A stretch of 64,000 bases of DNA, taken from the NCBI GenBank assembly GCA_033782935.1, contig JAWQEG010000723.1, positions 868,001 to 932,000 of the forward strand, in the 5' to 3' direction. How positions within the stretch are numbered: the stretch's first letter is position 1; each line of letters opens with the position of its first letter. Under the pieces are notes generated by a model. That model was not told the origin of the DNA. It saw only the letters and a program-made list of their open reading frames with translations, and did no database searches. Position numbers and translations under genes: made by a program. Shown here in pieces: positions 37,350 through 51,016 of the stretch. The DNA comes from Petrolisthes cinctipes. Its lineage: Eukaryota; Arthropoda; Malacostraca; Decapoda; Porcellanidae.

Positions 37350-40203
37350 GTAGGCATGTACAGATACCTTCTGGGACCTCTAAATATCGAATTTTCGGGT
37401 GTTTTGGGACTGAATTTGAGATATCGATTTTTTGGCACCTAAAATGTCGATTTTTAGCATGTTTTTAGCCTATATTTTGAAAATATTCTAGCACTGTGTA
37501 GGCATGTACAGATTGCTTCTGGGACCCCAAAATATTGAATTTTCGGGTGTTTTGAGCCTGAATTTGAGATATAAACGGGTACAGAAGATTCATGCACATA
37601 TTGACTTTGGGCATCTAAAATATCGATTTTCAGCATGTTTTGGGCCTGTATTTTGAAAATACTCTAACACTGAGTAGGCATGTACAGATTGCTTCTGGGC
37701 CCCCAAAATATTGAATTTTCGGGTGTTTTGAGCCTGAATTTGAGATATAAACGGGTACTGAAGATGCATGCACATATCGACTTTTGTGCACCTAAAAGAT
37801 CGAGTTTCAGTATGTTTTGAGCATGTATTTTGAAAATACTCTAACACGGAGTAGGCATGTACAGATCGCTTCTGGGACCTCTAAATATCGAATTTTCGGG
37901 CGTTTTGGGACTGAATTTGAGATATCGACTTTTTGGCACCTAAAAGATCGATTTTTAGCATGTTTTTAGCCTATATTTTGAAAATATTCTAGCACTGTAC
38001 AGATTGCTTCTGGGACCCCAAAATATTGAATTTTCGGGTGTTTTGAGCCTGAATTTGAGATATAAACGAGTACAGAAGATACATGCACATATTGACTTTG
38101 GGCACCAAAAATATCGATTTTCAACATGTTTTGGGCCTGAATTTTGAAAATACTCTAACACGGAGTAGGCATGTACAGATCGCTTCTGGGACCCCAAAAT
38201 ATCGAATTTGCGGGTGTTTAGGGCCAGAATTTGAGATATAAACGGGTACAGAAGATGCATGCACATATCGACTTTTGTGCACCTAAAAGATCGATTTTCA
38301 GTATGTTTTTGGCCTGTATTTTGAAAATACTCTAATACGGAGTAGGCATGTACAGATACCTTCTGGGACCTCTAAATATTGAATTTTCGGGTGTTTTGAG
38401 CCTGAATTTCAGATATAAACGGGTACTGAAGATGCATGCACATATTGACTTGGGCACCAAAAATATCGATTTTCAGCATGTTTTGGGCCTGTATTTTGAA
38501 AATACTCTAACACTGAGTAGGCATGTACAGATTGCTTCTGGGACCCCAAAATATTGAATTTTCGGGTGTTTTGTGCCTGAATTTGAGATATAAACGGGTA
38601 CAGAAGATACATGCACATATTGACTTTGGGCACCAAAAATATCGATTTTCAACATGTTTTGGGCCTGAATTTTGAAAATACTCTAACACGGAGTAGGCAT
38701 GTACAGATCGCTTCTGGGACCCCAAAATATCGAATTTGCGGGTGTTTAGGGCCAGAATTTGAGATATAAACGGGTACAGAAGATGCATGCACATATCGAC
38801 TTTTGTGCACCTAAAAGATCGATTTTCAGTATGTTTTTGGCCTGTATTTTGAAAATACTCTAATACGGAGTAGGCATGTACAGATACCTTCTGGGACCTC
38901 TAAATATTGAATTTTCGGGTGTTTTGAGCCTGAATTTCAGATATAAACGGGTACTGAAGATGCATGCACATATTGACTTGGGCACCAAAAATATCGATTT
39001 TCAGCATGTTTTGGGCCTGTATTTTGAAAATACTCTAACACTGAGTAGGCATGTACAGATTGCTTCTGGGACCCCAAAATATTGAATTTTCGGGTGTTTT
39101 GAGCCTGAATTTGATATATAAACGGGTACTGAAGATGCATGCACATATCGACTTTTGTGCACCTAAAAGATCGATTTTCAGTTTGTTTTGAGCATGTATT
39201 TTGAAAATAGTCTAACACGGAGTAGGCATGTACAGATCGCTTCTGGGACCCCTAAATATCGAATTTTCGGGTGTTTTGGGACTGAATTTGAGATATCGAC
39301 TTTTTGGCACCTAAAAGATCGATTTTTAGCATGTTTTTAGACTATATTTTAAAAATATTCTAGCACTGTACAGATTGCTTCTGGGACCCCAAAATATTGA
39401 ATTTTCGGGTGTTTTAAACCTGAATTTGAGATATAAACGGGTACAGAAGATACATGCACATATTGACTTTGGGCACCAAAAATATCGATTTTCAGCATGT
39501 TTTGGGCCTGAATTTTGAAAATACTCTAACACGGAGTAGGCATGTACAGATTGCTTCTGGGACCCCAAAATATCGAATTTTCGGGTGTTTAGGGCCAGAA
39601 TTTGAGATATAAACGGATACAGAAGATGCATGCACATATCGACTTTTGTGCACCTAAAAGATCGATTTTCAGTATGCTTTTGGCCTGGATTTTGAAAATA
39701 CTCTAACACGGAGTAGGCATGTACAGATACCTTCTGGGACCTCTAAATATCGAATTTTCGGGTGTTTTTGGACTGAATTTAAGATATCGATTTTTTGGCA
39801 CCTAAAATGTCGATTTTTAGCATGTTTTTAGCCTATATTTTGAAAATATTTTAGCACTGTACAGATTGCTTCTGGGACCCCAAAATATTGAATTTTCGGG
39901 TGTTTTGAGCCTGAATTTGAGATATAAACGGGTACAGAAGATACATGCACATATTGACTTTGGGCACCAAAAATATCGATTTTCAGCATGTTTTGGGCCT
40001 GAATTTTGAAAATACTCTAACACGGAGTAGGCATGTACAGATCGCTTCTGGGACCCCAAAATATCGAATTTTCGGGTGTTTAGGGCCAGAATTTGAGATA
40101 TAAACGGGTACAGAAGATGCATGCACATATCGACTTTTGGGCACCTAAAAGATCGATTTTCAGTATGTTTTTGGCCTGTATTTTGAAAATACTCTAACAC
40201 TTA
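37350..40203 (+). repeat. 2854-bp higher-order unit (17-mer), copy 2
   Basis: This is a direct tandem copy of the preceding unit. All the rare marks recur at +2854 and I noticed no differences inside the unit by eye, so this is probably the youngest duplication in the window. Agreement runs past the nominal end to about 40327, where 'cctatactttg' replaces 'cctatattttg'. Confidence 0.9.
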
Positions 40204-42021
40204 GTAGGCATGTACAGATACCTTCTGGGACCTCTAAATATCGAATTTTCGGGTGTTTTGGGACTGAATTTGAGATATCGATTTTTTGGCACCTAAAATG
40301 TCGATTTTTAGCATGTTTTTAGCCTATACTTTGAAAATATTCTAGCACTCTGTAGGCATGTACAGATTGCTTCTGGGAACCCAAAATATTGAATTTTCGG
40401 GTGTTTTGAGCCTGAATTTGAGATATAAACGGGTACAGAAGATACATGCACATATTGACTTTGGGCATCTAAAATATCGATTTTCAGCATGTTTTGTGCC
40501 TGTATTTTGAAAATACTCTTAACACTGAGTAGGCATGTACAGATTGCTTCTGGGACCCCAAAATATTGAATTTTCGGGTGTTTTGAGCCTGAATTTGAGA
40601 TATAAACGGGTACTGAAGATGCATGCACATATCGACTTTTGTGCACCTAAAAGATCTATTTTCAGAATGTTTTGAGCATGTATTTTGAAAATACTCTAAC
40701 ACGGAGTAGGCATGTACAGATTGCTTCTGGGACCCCTAAATATCGAATTTTCGGGTGTTTTGGGACTGAATTTGAGATATCGACTTTTTGGCACCTAAAA
40801 GATCGATTTTTAGCATGTTTTTAGCCTATATTTTGAAAATATTCTAGCACTGTACAGATTGCTTCTGGGACCCCAAAATATTGAATTTTCGGGTGTTTTA
40901 AGCCTGAATTTGAGATATAAACAGGTACAGAAGATACATGCAAATATGGACTTTGGGCACCAAAAATACCGATTTTCAGCATGTTTTGGGCCTGAATTTT
41001 GAAAATACTCTAACACGGAGTAGGCTTGTACAGATCGCTTCTGGGACCCCAAAATATCGAATTTGCGGGTGTTTAGGGCCAGAATTTGAGATATAAACGG
41101 GTACAGAAGATGCATGCACATATCGACTTTTGGGCACCTAAAAGATAGATTTTCAGTATGTTTTTGGCTTGTATTTAGAAAATACTCTAACACGGAGTAG
41201 GCATGTACAGATTCCTTCTGGGACCTCTAAATATCGAATTTTCGGGTGTTTTGGGACTGAATTTGAGATATCGATTTTTTGGCACCTAAAATGTCGATTT
41301 TTAGCATGTTTTTAGCCTATATTTTGAAAATATTCTAGCACTGTGTAGGCATGTACAGATTGCTTCTGGGACCCCAAAATATTGAATTTTCGGGTGTTTT
41401 GAGCCTGAATTTGAGATATAAACGGGTACAGAAGATTCATGCACATATTGACTTTGGGCATCTAAAATATCGATTTTCAGCATGTTTTGGGCCTGTAATT
41501 TGAAAATACTCTAACACTGAGTAGGCATGTACAGATTGCTTCTGGGACCCCAAAATATTGAATTTTCGGGTGTTTTGAGCCTGAATTTGAGATATAAACG
41601 GGTACTGAAGATGCATGCACATATCGACTTTTGTGCACCTAAAAGATCGATTTTCAGTATGTTTTGAGCATGTATTTTGAAAATACTCTAACACGGAGTA
41701 GGCATGTACAGATCCCTTCTGGGACCTCTAAATATCGAATTTTCGGGTGTTTTGGGACTGAATTTGAGATATCGACTTTTTGGCACCTAAAAGATCGATT
41801 TTTAGCATGTTTTTAGCCTATATTTAGAAAATATTCTAGCACTGTGTAGGCATGTACAGATTGCTTATGAGACCCCAAAATATTGAATTTTCGGTTGTTT
41901 TGAGCCTGAATTTGAGATATAAACGGGTACAGAAGATACATGCACATATTGACTTTTAGCATCTAAAATATCGATTTTCAGCATGTTTTGGGCATGTATT
42001 TTGAAAATACTCTAACACGGA

Positions 42022-42197
42022 GTAGGCATGTACAGATCGCTTCTGGGACCCCTAAATATCGAATTTTCGGGTGTTTTGGGACTGAATTTGAGATATAAAC
42101 GGGTACAGAAGATACATGCACATATTGACTTTGGGCACCAAAAATATCGATTTTCAGCATGTTTTGGGCCTGAATTTTGAAAATACTCTAACACCGA
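42022..42197 (+). repeat. Long chimera: S1 front joined to B1 back (176 bp)
   Basis: The front half is S1 ('gatcgcttctgggacccc', 'gttttgggactgaatttg') but the monomer continues with the 29-bp segment and a B1 ending ('acagaagatacatgcac', 'gggcaccaaaaatatcg'). The switch lies in 'gaatttgagatat', at the edge of the 29-bp segment. This has the structure expected of one product of exchange between a short and a long monomer. Confidence 0.82.
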
Positions 42198-43660
42198 GTA
42201 GGCATTTACAGATCGCTTCTGGGACCCCAAAATATCGAATTTTCAGGTGTTTAGGGCCAGAATTTGAGATATAAACGGGTACAGAAGATGCATGCACATA
42301 TCGACTTTTGGGCACCTAAAAGATCGATTTTCAGTATATTTTTGGCCTGTATTTTGAAAATACTCTAACACGGAGTAGGCATGTACAGATACCTTCTGGG
42401 ACCTCTAAATATTGAATTATCGGGTGTTTTGTGTCTGAATTTGAGATATAAACGGGTACAGAAGATACATGCACATATTGAATTTGGGCATGAAAAATAT
42501 CGATTTTCAGCATGTTTTGGGCCTGTATTTTGAAAATACTCTAACACTGAGTAGGCATGTACAGATTGCTTCTGGGACCCCAAAATATCGAATTTTCGGG
42601 TGTTTAGGGCCAGAATTTGAGATATAAACGGATACAGAAGATGCATGCACATATCGACTTTTGGGCACCTAAAAGATCGATTTTCAGTATGTTTTTGGCC
42701 TGGATTTTGAAAATACTCTAACACGGAGTAGGCATGTACAGATACCTTCTGGGACCTCTAAATATCGAATTTTCGGGTGTTTTGGGACTGAATTAGAGAT
42801 ATCGATTTTTTGGCACCTAAAATGTCGAATTTTAGCATGTTTTTAGCCTATATTTTGAAAATATTCTAGCACTGTGTAGGCATGTACAGATTGCTTCTGG
42901 GACCCCAAAATATTGAATTTTCGGTTGTTTTGTGCCTGAATTTGAGATATAAACGGGTACTGAAGATGCATGCACATATCGACTTTTGTGCACCTAAAAG
43001 ATCGATTTTCAGTTTGTTTTGAGCATGTATTTTGAAAATACTCTAACACGGAGTAGGCATGTACAGATCGCTTCTGGGACCCCTAAATATCGAATTTTCG
43101 GGTGTTTTGGGACTGAATTTGAGATATCGACTTTTTGGCACCTAAAAGATCGATTTTTAGCATGTTTTTAGCCTATATTTTAAAAATATTCTAGCACTGT
43201 ACAGATTGCTTCTGGGACCCTAAAATATTGAATTTTCGGGTGTTTTGAGCCTGAATTTGAGATATAAACGGGTACAGAAGATACATGCACATATTGACTT
43301 TGGGCACCAAAAATATTGATTTTCAGCATGTTTTGGGCCTGAATTTTGAAAATACTCTAACACCGAGTAGGCATGTACAGATCGCTTCTGGGACCCCAAA
43401 ATATCGAATTTTCGGGTGTTTAGGGCCAGAATTTGAGATATAAACGGGTACAGAAGATGCATGCACATATCGACTTTTGGGCACCTAAAAGATCAATTTT
43501 AGTATGTTTTTGGCCTGTATTTTGAAAATACTCTAACACTGAGTAGGCATGTACAGATACCTTCTGGGACCTCTAAATATGGAATTTTCGGGTGTTTTGG
43601 GACTGAATTTGGGATATCGATTTTTTGGCACCTAAAATGTCGATTTTTAGCATGTTTTTA

Positions 43661-43665
43661 CTAAA
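43661..43665 (+). other. 5-bp insertion 'ctaaa' in an S2 monomer, second copy
   Basis: Same insertion and context as at 31959. The flanking monomers are also close, with 'gggctccaaaaatatcg' in the following B1 in both places (near 32107 and 43809), so a larger segment was copied between these two positions about 11.7 kb apart. Confidence 0.88.
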
Positions 43666-46600
43666 GCCTATATTTTGAAAATATTCTAGCACTGTGTAGG
43701 CATGTACAGATTGCTTCTGGGACCCCAAAATATTGAATTTTCGGGTGTTTTGAGCCTGAATTTGAGATATAAACGGGTACAGAAGATACATGCACATATT
43801 GACTTTGGGCTCCAAAAATATCGATTTTCAGCATGTTTTGGGCCTGAATTTTGAAAATACTCTAACACGGAGTAGGCATGTACAGATCGCTTCTGGGACC
43901 CCAAAATATCGAATTTTCGGGTGTTTAGGGCCAGAATTTGAGATATAAACGGGTACAGAAGATGCATGCACATATCGACTTTTGGGCACCTAAAAGATCG
44001 ATTTTCAGTATGTTTTTGGCCTGTATTTTGAAAATACTCTAACACGGAGTTGGCATGTACAGATACCTTCTGGGACCTCTAAATATTGAATTTTCGGGTG
44101 TTTTGAGCCTGAATTTCAGATATAAATGGGTACTGAAGATGCATGCACATATTGACTTTGGGCACCAAAAATATCGATTTTCAGCATGTTTTGGGCCTGA
44201 ATTTTGAAAATACTCTAACACGGAGTAGGCATGTACAGATCGCTTCTGGGACCCCAAAATATCGAATTTGCGGGTGTTTAGGGCCAGAATTTGAGATATA
44301 AACGCGTACAGAAGATGCATGCACATATCGACTTTTGGGCACCTAAAAGATCGATTTTCAGTATGTTTTTGGCCTGGATTTTGAAAATACTCTAACACGG
44401 AGTAGGCATGTACAGATACCTTCTGGGACCTCTAAATATCGAATTTTCGGGTGTTTTGGGACTGAATTAGAGATATCGATTTTTTGGCACCTAAAATGTC
44501 GAATTTTAGCATGTTTTTAGCCTATATTTTGAAATATTCTAGCACTGTGTAGGCATGTACAGATTGCTTCTGGGACCCCAAAATATTGAATTTTCGGGTG
44601 TTTTGTGCCTGAATTTGAGATATAAACGGGTACAGAAGATACATGCACATATTGACTTTGGGCATCTAAAATATCGATTTTCAGCATGTTTTGGGCCTGT
44701 ATTTTGAAAATACTCTAACACTGAGTAGGCATGTACAGATTGCTTCTGGGACCCCAAAATATTGAATTTTCGGGTGTTTTGAGCCTGAATTTGAGATATA
44801 AACGGGTATTGACGATGCATGCACATATCGACTTTTGTGCACCTAAAAGATCGTTTTTCAGTATGTTTTGAGCATGTATTTTGAAAATACTCTAACACGG
44901 AGTAGGCATGTACAGATCGCTTCTGGGATCCCTAAATATCGAATTTTCGGGTGCTTTGGGACTGAATTTGAGATATCGACTTTTGGGCACCTAAAAGATC
45001 GATTTTCAGTATGTTTTTGGCCTGTATTTTGAAAATACTCTAACACGGAGTAGGCATGTACAGATACCTTCTGGGACCTCCAAATATTGAATTTTCGTGT
45101 GTTTTGAGCCTGAATTTCAGATATAAACGGGTACTGAAGATGCATGCACATATTGACTTTGGGCACCAAAAATATCGATTTTCAGCATGTTTTGGGCCTC
45201 AATTTTGAAAATACTCTAACACGAAGTAGGCATGTACAGATCGCTTCTGGGACCCCAAAATATCGAATTTGCGGGTGTTTAGGGCCAGAATTTGAGATAT
45301 AAACGCGTACAGAAGATGCATGCACATATCGACTTTTGGGCACCTAAAAGATCGATTTTCAGTATGTTTTTGGCCTGGATTTTGAAAATACTCTAACACG
45401 GAGTAGGCATGTACAGATACCTTCTGGGACCTCTAAATATCGAATTTTCGGGTGTTTTGGGACTGAATTAGAGATATCGATTTTTTGGCACCTAAAATGT
45501 CGAATTTTAGCATGTTTTTAGCCTATATTTTGAAAATATTCTAGCACTGTGTAGGCATGTACAGATTGCTTCTGGGACCCCAAAATATTGAATTTTCGGG
45601 TGTTTTGAGCCTGAATTTGAGATATAAACGGGTACTGACGATGCATGCACATATCGACTTTTGTGCACCTAAAAGATCGATTTTCAGTATGTTTTGAGCA
45701 TGTATTTTGAAAATACTCTAACACGGAGTAGGCATGTACAGATCGCTTCTGGGACCCCTAAATATCGAATTTTCGGGTGCTTTGGGACTGAATTTGAGAT
45801 ATCGACTTTTTGGCACCTAAAAGATCGATTTTTAGCATGTTTTTAGCCTATATTTTGAAAATATTCTAGCACTGAGTAGGCATGTACAGATTGCTTCTGG
45901 GACCCCAAAATATTGAATTTTCGGGTGTTTTGAGCCTGAATTTGAGATATAAACGGGTACAGAAGATACATGCACATATTGACTTTGGGCATGAAAAATA
46001 TCGATTTTCAGCATGTTTTGGGCCTGTATTTTGAAAATACTCTAACACTGAGTAGGCATGTACAGATTGCTTCTGGGACCCCAAAATATTGAATTTTCGG
46101 GTGTTTTGAGCCTGAATTTGAGATATAAACGGGTACTGAAGATGCATGCACATATCGACTTTTGTGCACCTAAAAGATCGATTTTCAGTTTGTTTTGAGC
46201 ATGTATTTTGAAAATACTCTAACACGGAGTAGGCATGTACAGATCGCTTCTGGGACCCCTAAATATCGAATTTTCGGGTGTTTTGGGACTGAATTTGAGA
46301 TATCGACTTTTTGGCACCTAAAAGATCGATTTTTAGCATGTTTTTAGCCTATATTTTAAAAATATTCTAGCACTGTACAGATTGCTTTTGGGACCCCAAA
46401 ATATTGAATTTTCGGGTGTTTTGAGCCTGAATTTGAGATATAAACGGGTACAGAAGATACATGCACATATTGACTTTGGGCACCAAAAATATCGATTTTC
46501 AGCATGTTTTGGGCCTCAATTTTGAAAATACTCTAACACGAAGTAGGCATGTACAGATCGCTTCTGGGACCCCAAAATATCGAATTTGCTGGTGTTTAGG

Positions 46601-47190
46601 GCCAGAATTTGAGATATAAACGGGTACAGAAGATGCATGCACATATCGACTTTTGGGCACCTAAAAGATCGATTTTCAGTATGTTTTTGGCCTGTATTTT
46701 GAAAATACTCTAACACGGAGTTGGCATGTACAGATACCTTCTGGGACCTCTAAATATTGAATTTTCGGGTGTTTTGAGCATGAATTTGAGATATAAACGG
46801 GTACAGAAGATACATACACATATTGACTTTGGGCACCAAAAATATCGATTTTCAGCATGTTTTGGGCCTGAATTTTAAAAATACTCTAACACGGAGTAGG
46901 CATGTACAGATCGCTTCTGGGACCCCAAAATATCGAATTTTCGGGTGTTTAGGGCCAGAATTTGAGATATAAACGGGTACAGAAGATGCATGCACATATC
47001 GACTTATGGGCACCTAAAAGATCGATTTTCAGTATGTTTTTTGCCTGTATTTTGAAAATACTCTAACACGGAGTAGGCATGTACAGATACCTTCTTGGAC
47101 CTCTAAATATCGAATTTTCGGGTGTTTTGGGACTGAATTTGAGATATCGATTTTTTGACAATTAAAATGTCGATTTTTTGCATGTTTTTA

Positions 47191-47195
47191 CTAAA
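47191..47195 (+). other. 5-bp insertion 'ctaaa' in an S2 monomer, third copy
   Basis: Same insertion as at 31959, here in a sub-variant with 'cgattttttgcatg' upstream. That sub-variant is shared with the copy at 51012 (there 'cggttttttgcatg'). Confidence 0.88.
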
Positions 47196-49887
47196 GCCTA
47201 TATTTTGAAAATATTCTAGCACTGTGTAGGCATGTACAGATTGCTTCTGGGACCCCAAAATATTGAATTTTCGGGTGTTTTGAGCCTGAATTTGAGATAT
47301 AAACTGGTACTGAAGATGCATGCACATATCGACTTTTGTGCACATAAAAGATCGATTTTCAGTGAGTTTTGAGCATGTATTTTGAAAATACTCTAACACG
47401 GAGTAGGCATGTACAGGTCGCTTCTGGGACCCCTAAATATCGAATTTTCGGGTGTTTTGGGACTGAATTTGAGATATCGACTTTTTGGCACCTAAAAGAT
47501 CGATTTTTAGCATGTTTTTAGCCTATATTTTGAAAATATTCTAGCACTGTACAGATTGCTTCTGGGACCCCAAAATATTGAATTTTCGGGTGTTTTGAGC
47601 CTGAATTTGAGATATAAACGGGTACAGAAGATACATGCAAATATGGACTTTGGGCACCAAAAATATCGATTTTCAGCATGTTTTGGGCCTGAATTTTGAA
47701 AATACTCTAACACGGAGTAGGCATGTACAGATCGCTTCTGGGACCCCAAAATATCGAATTTTCGGGTGTTTAGGGCCAGAATTTGAGATATAAACGGGTA
47801 CAGAAGATGCAAGCACATATCGACTTCTGTGCACCTAAAAGATCGATTTTCAGTATGTTTTTGGCCTGTATTTTGAAAATACTCTAACACGGAGTAGGCA
47901 TGTACAGATCGCTTCTGGGACCCCTAAATATCGAATTTTCGGGTGTTTTGGGACTGAATTTGAGATATCGACTTTTTGGCACCTAAAAGATCGATTTTTA
48001 GCATGTTTTTAGCCTATATTTTGAAAATATTCTAGCACTGAGTAGTCATGTACAGATTGCTTCTGGGAACCCAAAATATTGAATTTTCGGGTGTTTTGAG
48101 CCTGAATTTGAGATATAAACGGGTACAGAAGATACATGCACATATTGACTTTGGGCATCTAAAATATCGATTTTCAGCAAGTTTTGGGCCTGTATTTTGA
48201 AAATACTCTAACACTGAGTAGGCATGTACAGATTGCTTCTGGGACCCCAAAATATCGAATTTTCTGGTGTTTTGAGCCTGAATTTGAGATATAAACGGGT
48301 ACTGAAGATGCATGCACATATCGACTTTTGTGCACCTAAAAGATCGATTTTCAGTATGTTTTGAGCATGTATTTTGAAAATACTCTAACAAGGAGTAGGC
48401 ATGTACAGATCGCTTCTGGGACCCCTAAATATCGAATTTTCGGGTGTTTTGGGACTAAATTTGAGATATCGACTTTTTGGCACCTAAAAGATCGATTTTT
48501 AGCATGTTTTTAGCCTATATTTTGAAAATATTCTAGCACTGTACAGATTGCTTCTGGGACCCCAAAATATTGAATTTTCAGGTGTTTTGAGCCTGAATTT
48601 GAGATATAAACGGGTACAGAAGATACATGCACATATTGACTTTGGGCACCAAAAATATCGATTTTCAGCATGTTTTGGGACTGAATTTTGAAAATACTCT
48701 AACACGGAGTAGGCATGTACAGATCGCTTCTGGGACCCCAAAATATCGAATTTGCGGGTGTTTAGGGCCAGAATTTGAGATATAAACGGGTACAGAAGAT
48801 GCATGCACATATCGACTTTTGGGCACCTAAAAGATCGATTTTCAGTATGTTTTTGGCCTGTATTTTGAAAATACTCTAACACGGAGTAGGCATGTACAGA
48901 TACCTTCTGGGACCTCTAAATATTGAATTTTCGTGTGTTTTGAGCCTGAATTTCAGATATAAACGGGTACTGAAGATGCATGCACATATTGACTTTGGGC
49001 ACCAAAAATATCGATTTTCAGCATGTTTTGGGCCTGAATTTTGAAAATACTCTAACACGGAGTAGGCATGTACAGATCGCTTCTGGGACCCCAAAATATC
49101 GAATTTTCGGGTGTTTAGGGCCAGAATTTGAGATATAAACGGATACAGAAGATGCATGCACATATCGACTTTTGGGCACCTAAAAGATCGATTTTCAGTA
49201 TGTTTTTGGCCTGGATTTTGAAAATACTCTAACACGGAGTAGGCATGTACAGATTGATTCTGGGACCTCTAAATACCGAATTTTCGGGTGTTTTGGGACT
49301 GAATTTGAGATATCGATTTTTTGGCACCTAAAATTTCGATTTTTAGCATGTTTTTAGCCTATATTTTGAAAATATTCTAGCACTCTGTAGGCATGTACAG
49401 ATTGCTTCTGGGACCCCAAAATATTGAATTTTCGGGTGTTTTGAGCCTGAATTTGAGATATAAACGGGTACAGAAGATACATGCACATATTGACTTTGGG
49501 CATCTAAAATATCGATTTTCAGCATGTTTTGGGCCTGTATTTTAAAAATACTCTAACACTGAGTAGGCATGTACAGATTGCTTCTGGGACCCAAAAATAT
49601 TGAATTTTCGGGTGTTTTGAGCCTGAATTTGAGATATAAACGGGTACTGAAGATGCATGCACATATCGACTTTTGTGCACCAAAAAGATCGATTTTCAGT
49701 ATGTTTTGAGCATGTATTTTGAAAATACTCTAACACGGAGTAGGCATGTACAGATCGCTTCTGGGACCCCTAAATATCGAATTTTCGGGTGTTTTGGGAC
49801 TGAATTTGAGATATCGACTTTTTGGCACCTAAAAGATCGATTTTAAGCATGTTTTGGGCCTGTATTTTGAAAATACTCTAACACTGA

Positions 49888-50040
49888 GTAGGCATGTACA
49901 GATTGCTTCTGGGACCCCAAAATATTGAATTTTCGGGTGTTTTGAGCCTGAATTTGAGATATCGATTTTTTGGCACCTAAAATGTCGATTTTTAGCATGT
50001 TTTTACTAAAGCCTATATTTTGAAAATATTCTAGCACTGT
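49888..50040 (+). repeat. Short chimera: B/C2 front joined to S2 back (153 bp)
   Basis: The front is B/C2-like ('gattgcttctgggac', 'aatattgaatttt', 'gttttgagcctg'), but after 'gaatttgagatat' it continues as S2 ('cgattttttggcacc', 'aaaatgtcgattttta') with the 5-bp 'ctaaa' insertion. It is the reciprocal structure to the chimera at 42022-42197, with the switch in the same 'gagatat' word. Confidence 0.83.
50006..50010 (+). other. 5-bp insertion 'ctaaa', fourth copy, in a chimeric monomer
   Basis: Same insertion as at 31959, carried on the S2-derived back half of the B/C2-S2 chimera at 49888-50040. Confidence 0.88.
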
Positions 50041-51011
50041 GTAGGCATGTACAGATTGCTTCTGGGACCCCAAAATATTGAATTTTCGGGTGTTTTGAGC
50101 ATGAATTTGAGATATAAACGGGTACAGAAGATAAATGCACATATTGACTTTGGGCATCTAAAATATCGATTTTCAGCATGTTTTGGGCCTGTATTTTGAA
50201 AATACTCTAACACTGAGTAGGCATGTACAGATTGCTTCTGGGACCCCAAAATATTGAATTTTCGGGTGTTTTGAGCCTGAATTTGAGATATAAACGGGTA
50301 CTGAAGATGCATGCACATATCGACTTTTGTGCACCTAAAAGATCGATTTTCAGTATGTTTTGAGCATGTATTTTGAAAATACTCTAACACGGAGTAGGCA
50401 TGTACAGATCGCTTCTGGGACCCCTACATATCGAATTTTCGGGTGTTTTGGGACTGAATTTGAGATATCGACTTTTTGGCACCTAAAAGATCGATTTTTA
50501 GCATGTTTTTAGCCTATATTTTGAAAATATTCTAGCACTGAGTAGGCATGTACAGATTGCTTCTGGGACCCCAAAATATTGAATTTTCGGGTGTTTTGAG
50601 CCTGAATTTGAGATATAAACGGGTACAGAAGATACATACACATATTGACTTTGGGCACCAAAAATATCGATTTTCAGCATGTTTTGGGCCTGAATTTTGA
50701 AATACTCTAACACGGAGTAGGCATGTACAGATCGCTTCTGGGACCCCAAAATATCGAATTTTCGGGTGTTTAGGGCCAGAATTTAAGATATAAACGGGTA
50801 CAGAAGATGCATGCACATATCGACTTATGGGCACCTAAAAGATCGATTTTCAGTATGTTTTTGGCCTGTATTTTGAAAATACTCTAACACGGAGTAGGCA
50901 TGTACAGATACCTTCTGTGACCTCTAAATATCGAATTTTCGGGTGTTTTGGGACTGAATTTGAGATATCGATTTTTTGACACCTAAAATGTCGGTTTTTT
51001 GCATGTTTTTA

Positions 51012-51016
51012 CTAAA
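51012..51016 (+). other. 5-bp insertion 'ctaaa' in an S2 monomer, fifth copy
   Basis: Same insertion as at 31959, lying about 3821 bp from the third copy within a segment that shares several other rare variants with it. Confidence 0.88.

Noticed and set aside
34496..40203. The near-perfect 2854-bp duplication as proof of an assembly error.
   Set aside because: Very recent tandem duplications are normal in homogenised satellites, and the edges are at ordinary sequence. It cannot be excluded without reads, so it is reported as real with a check.
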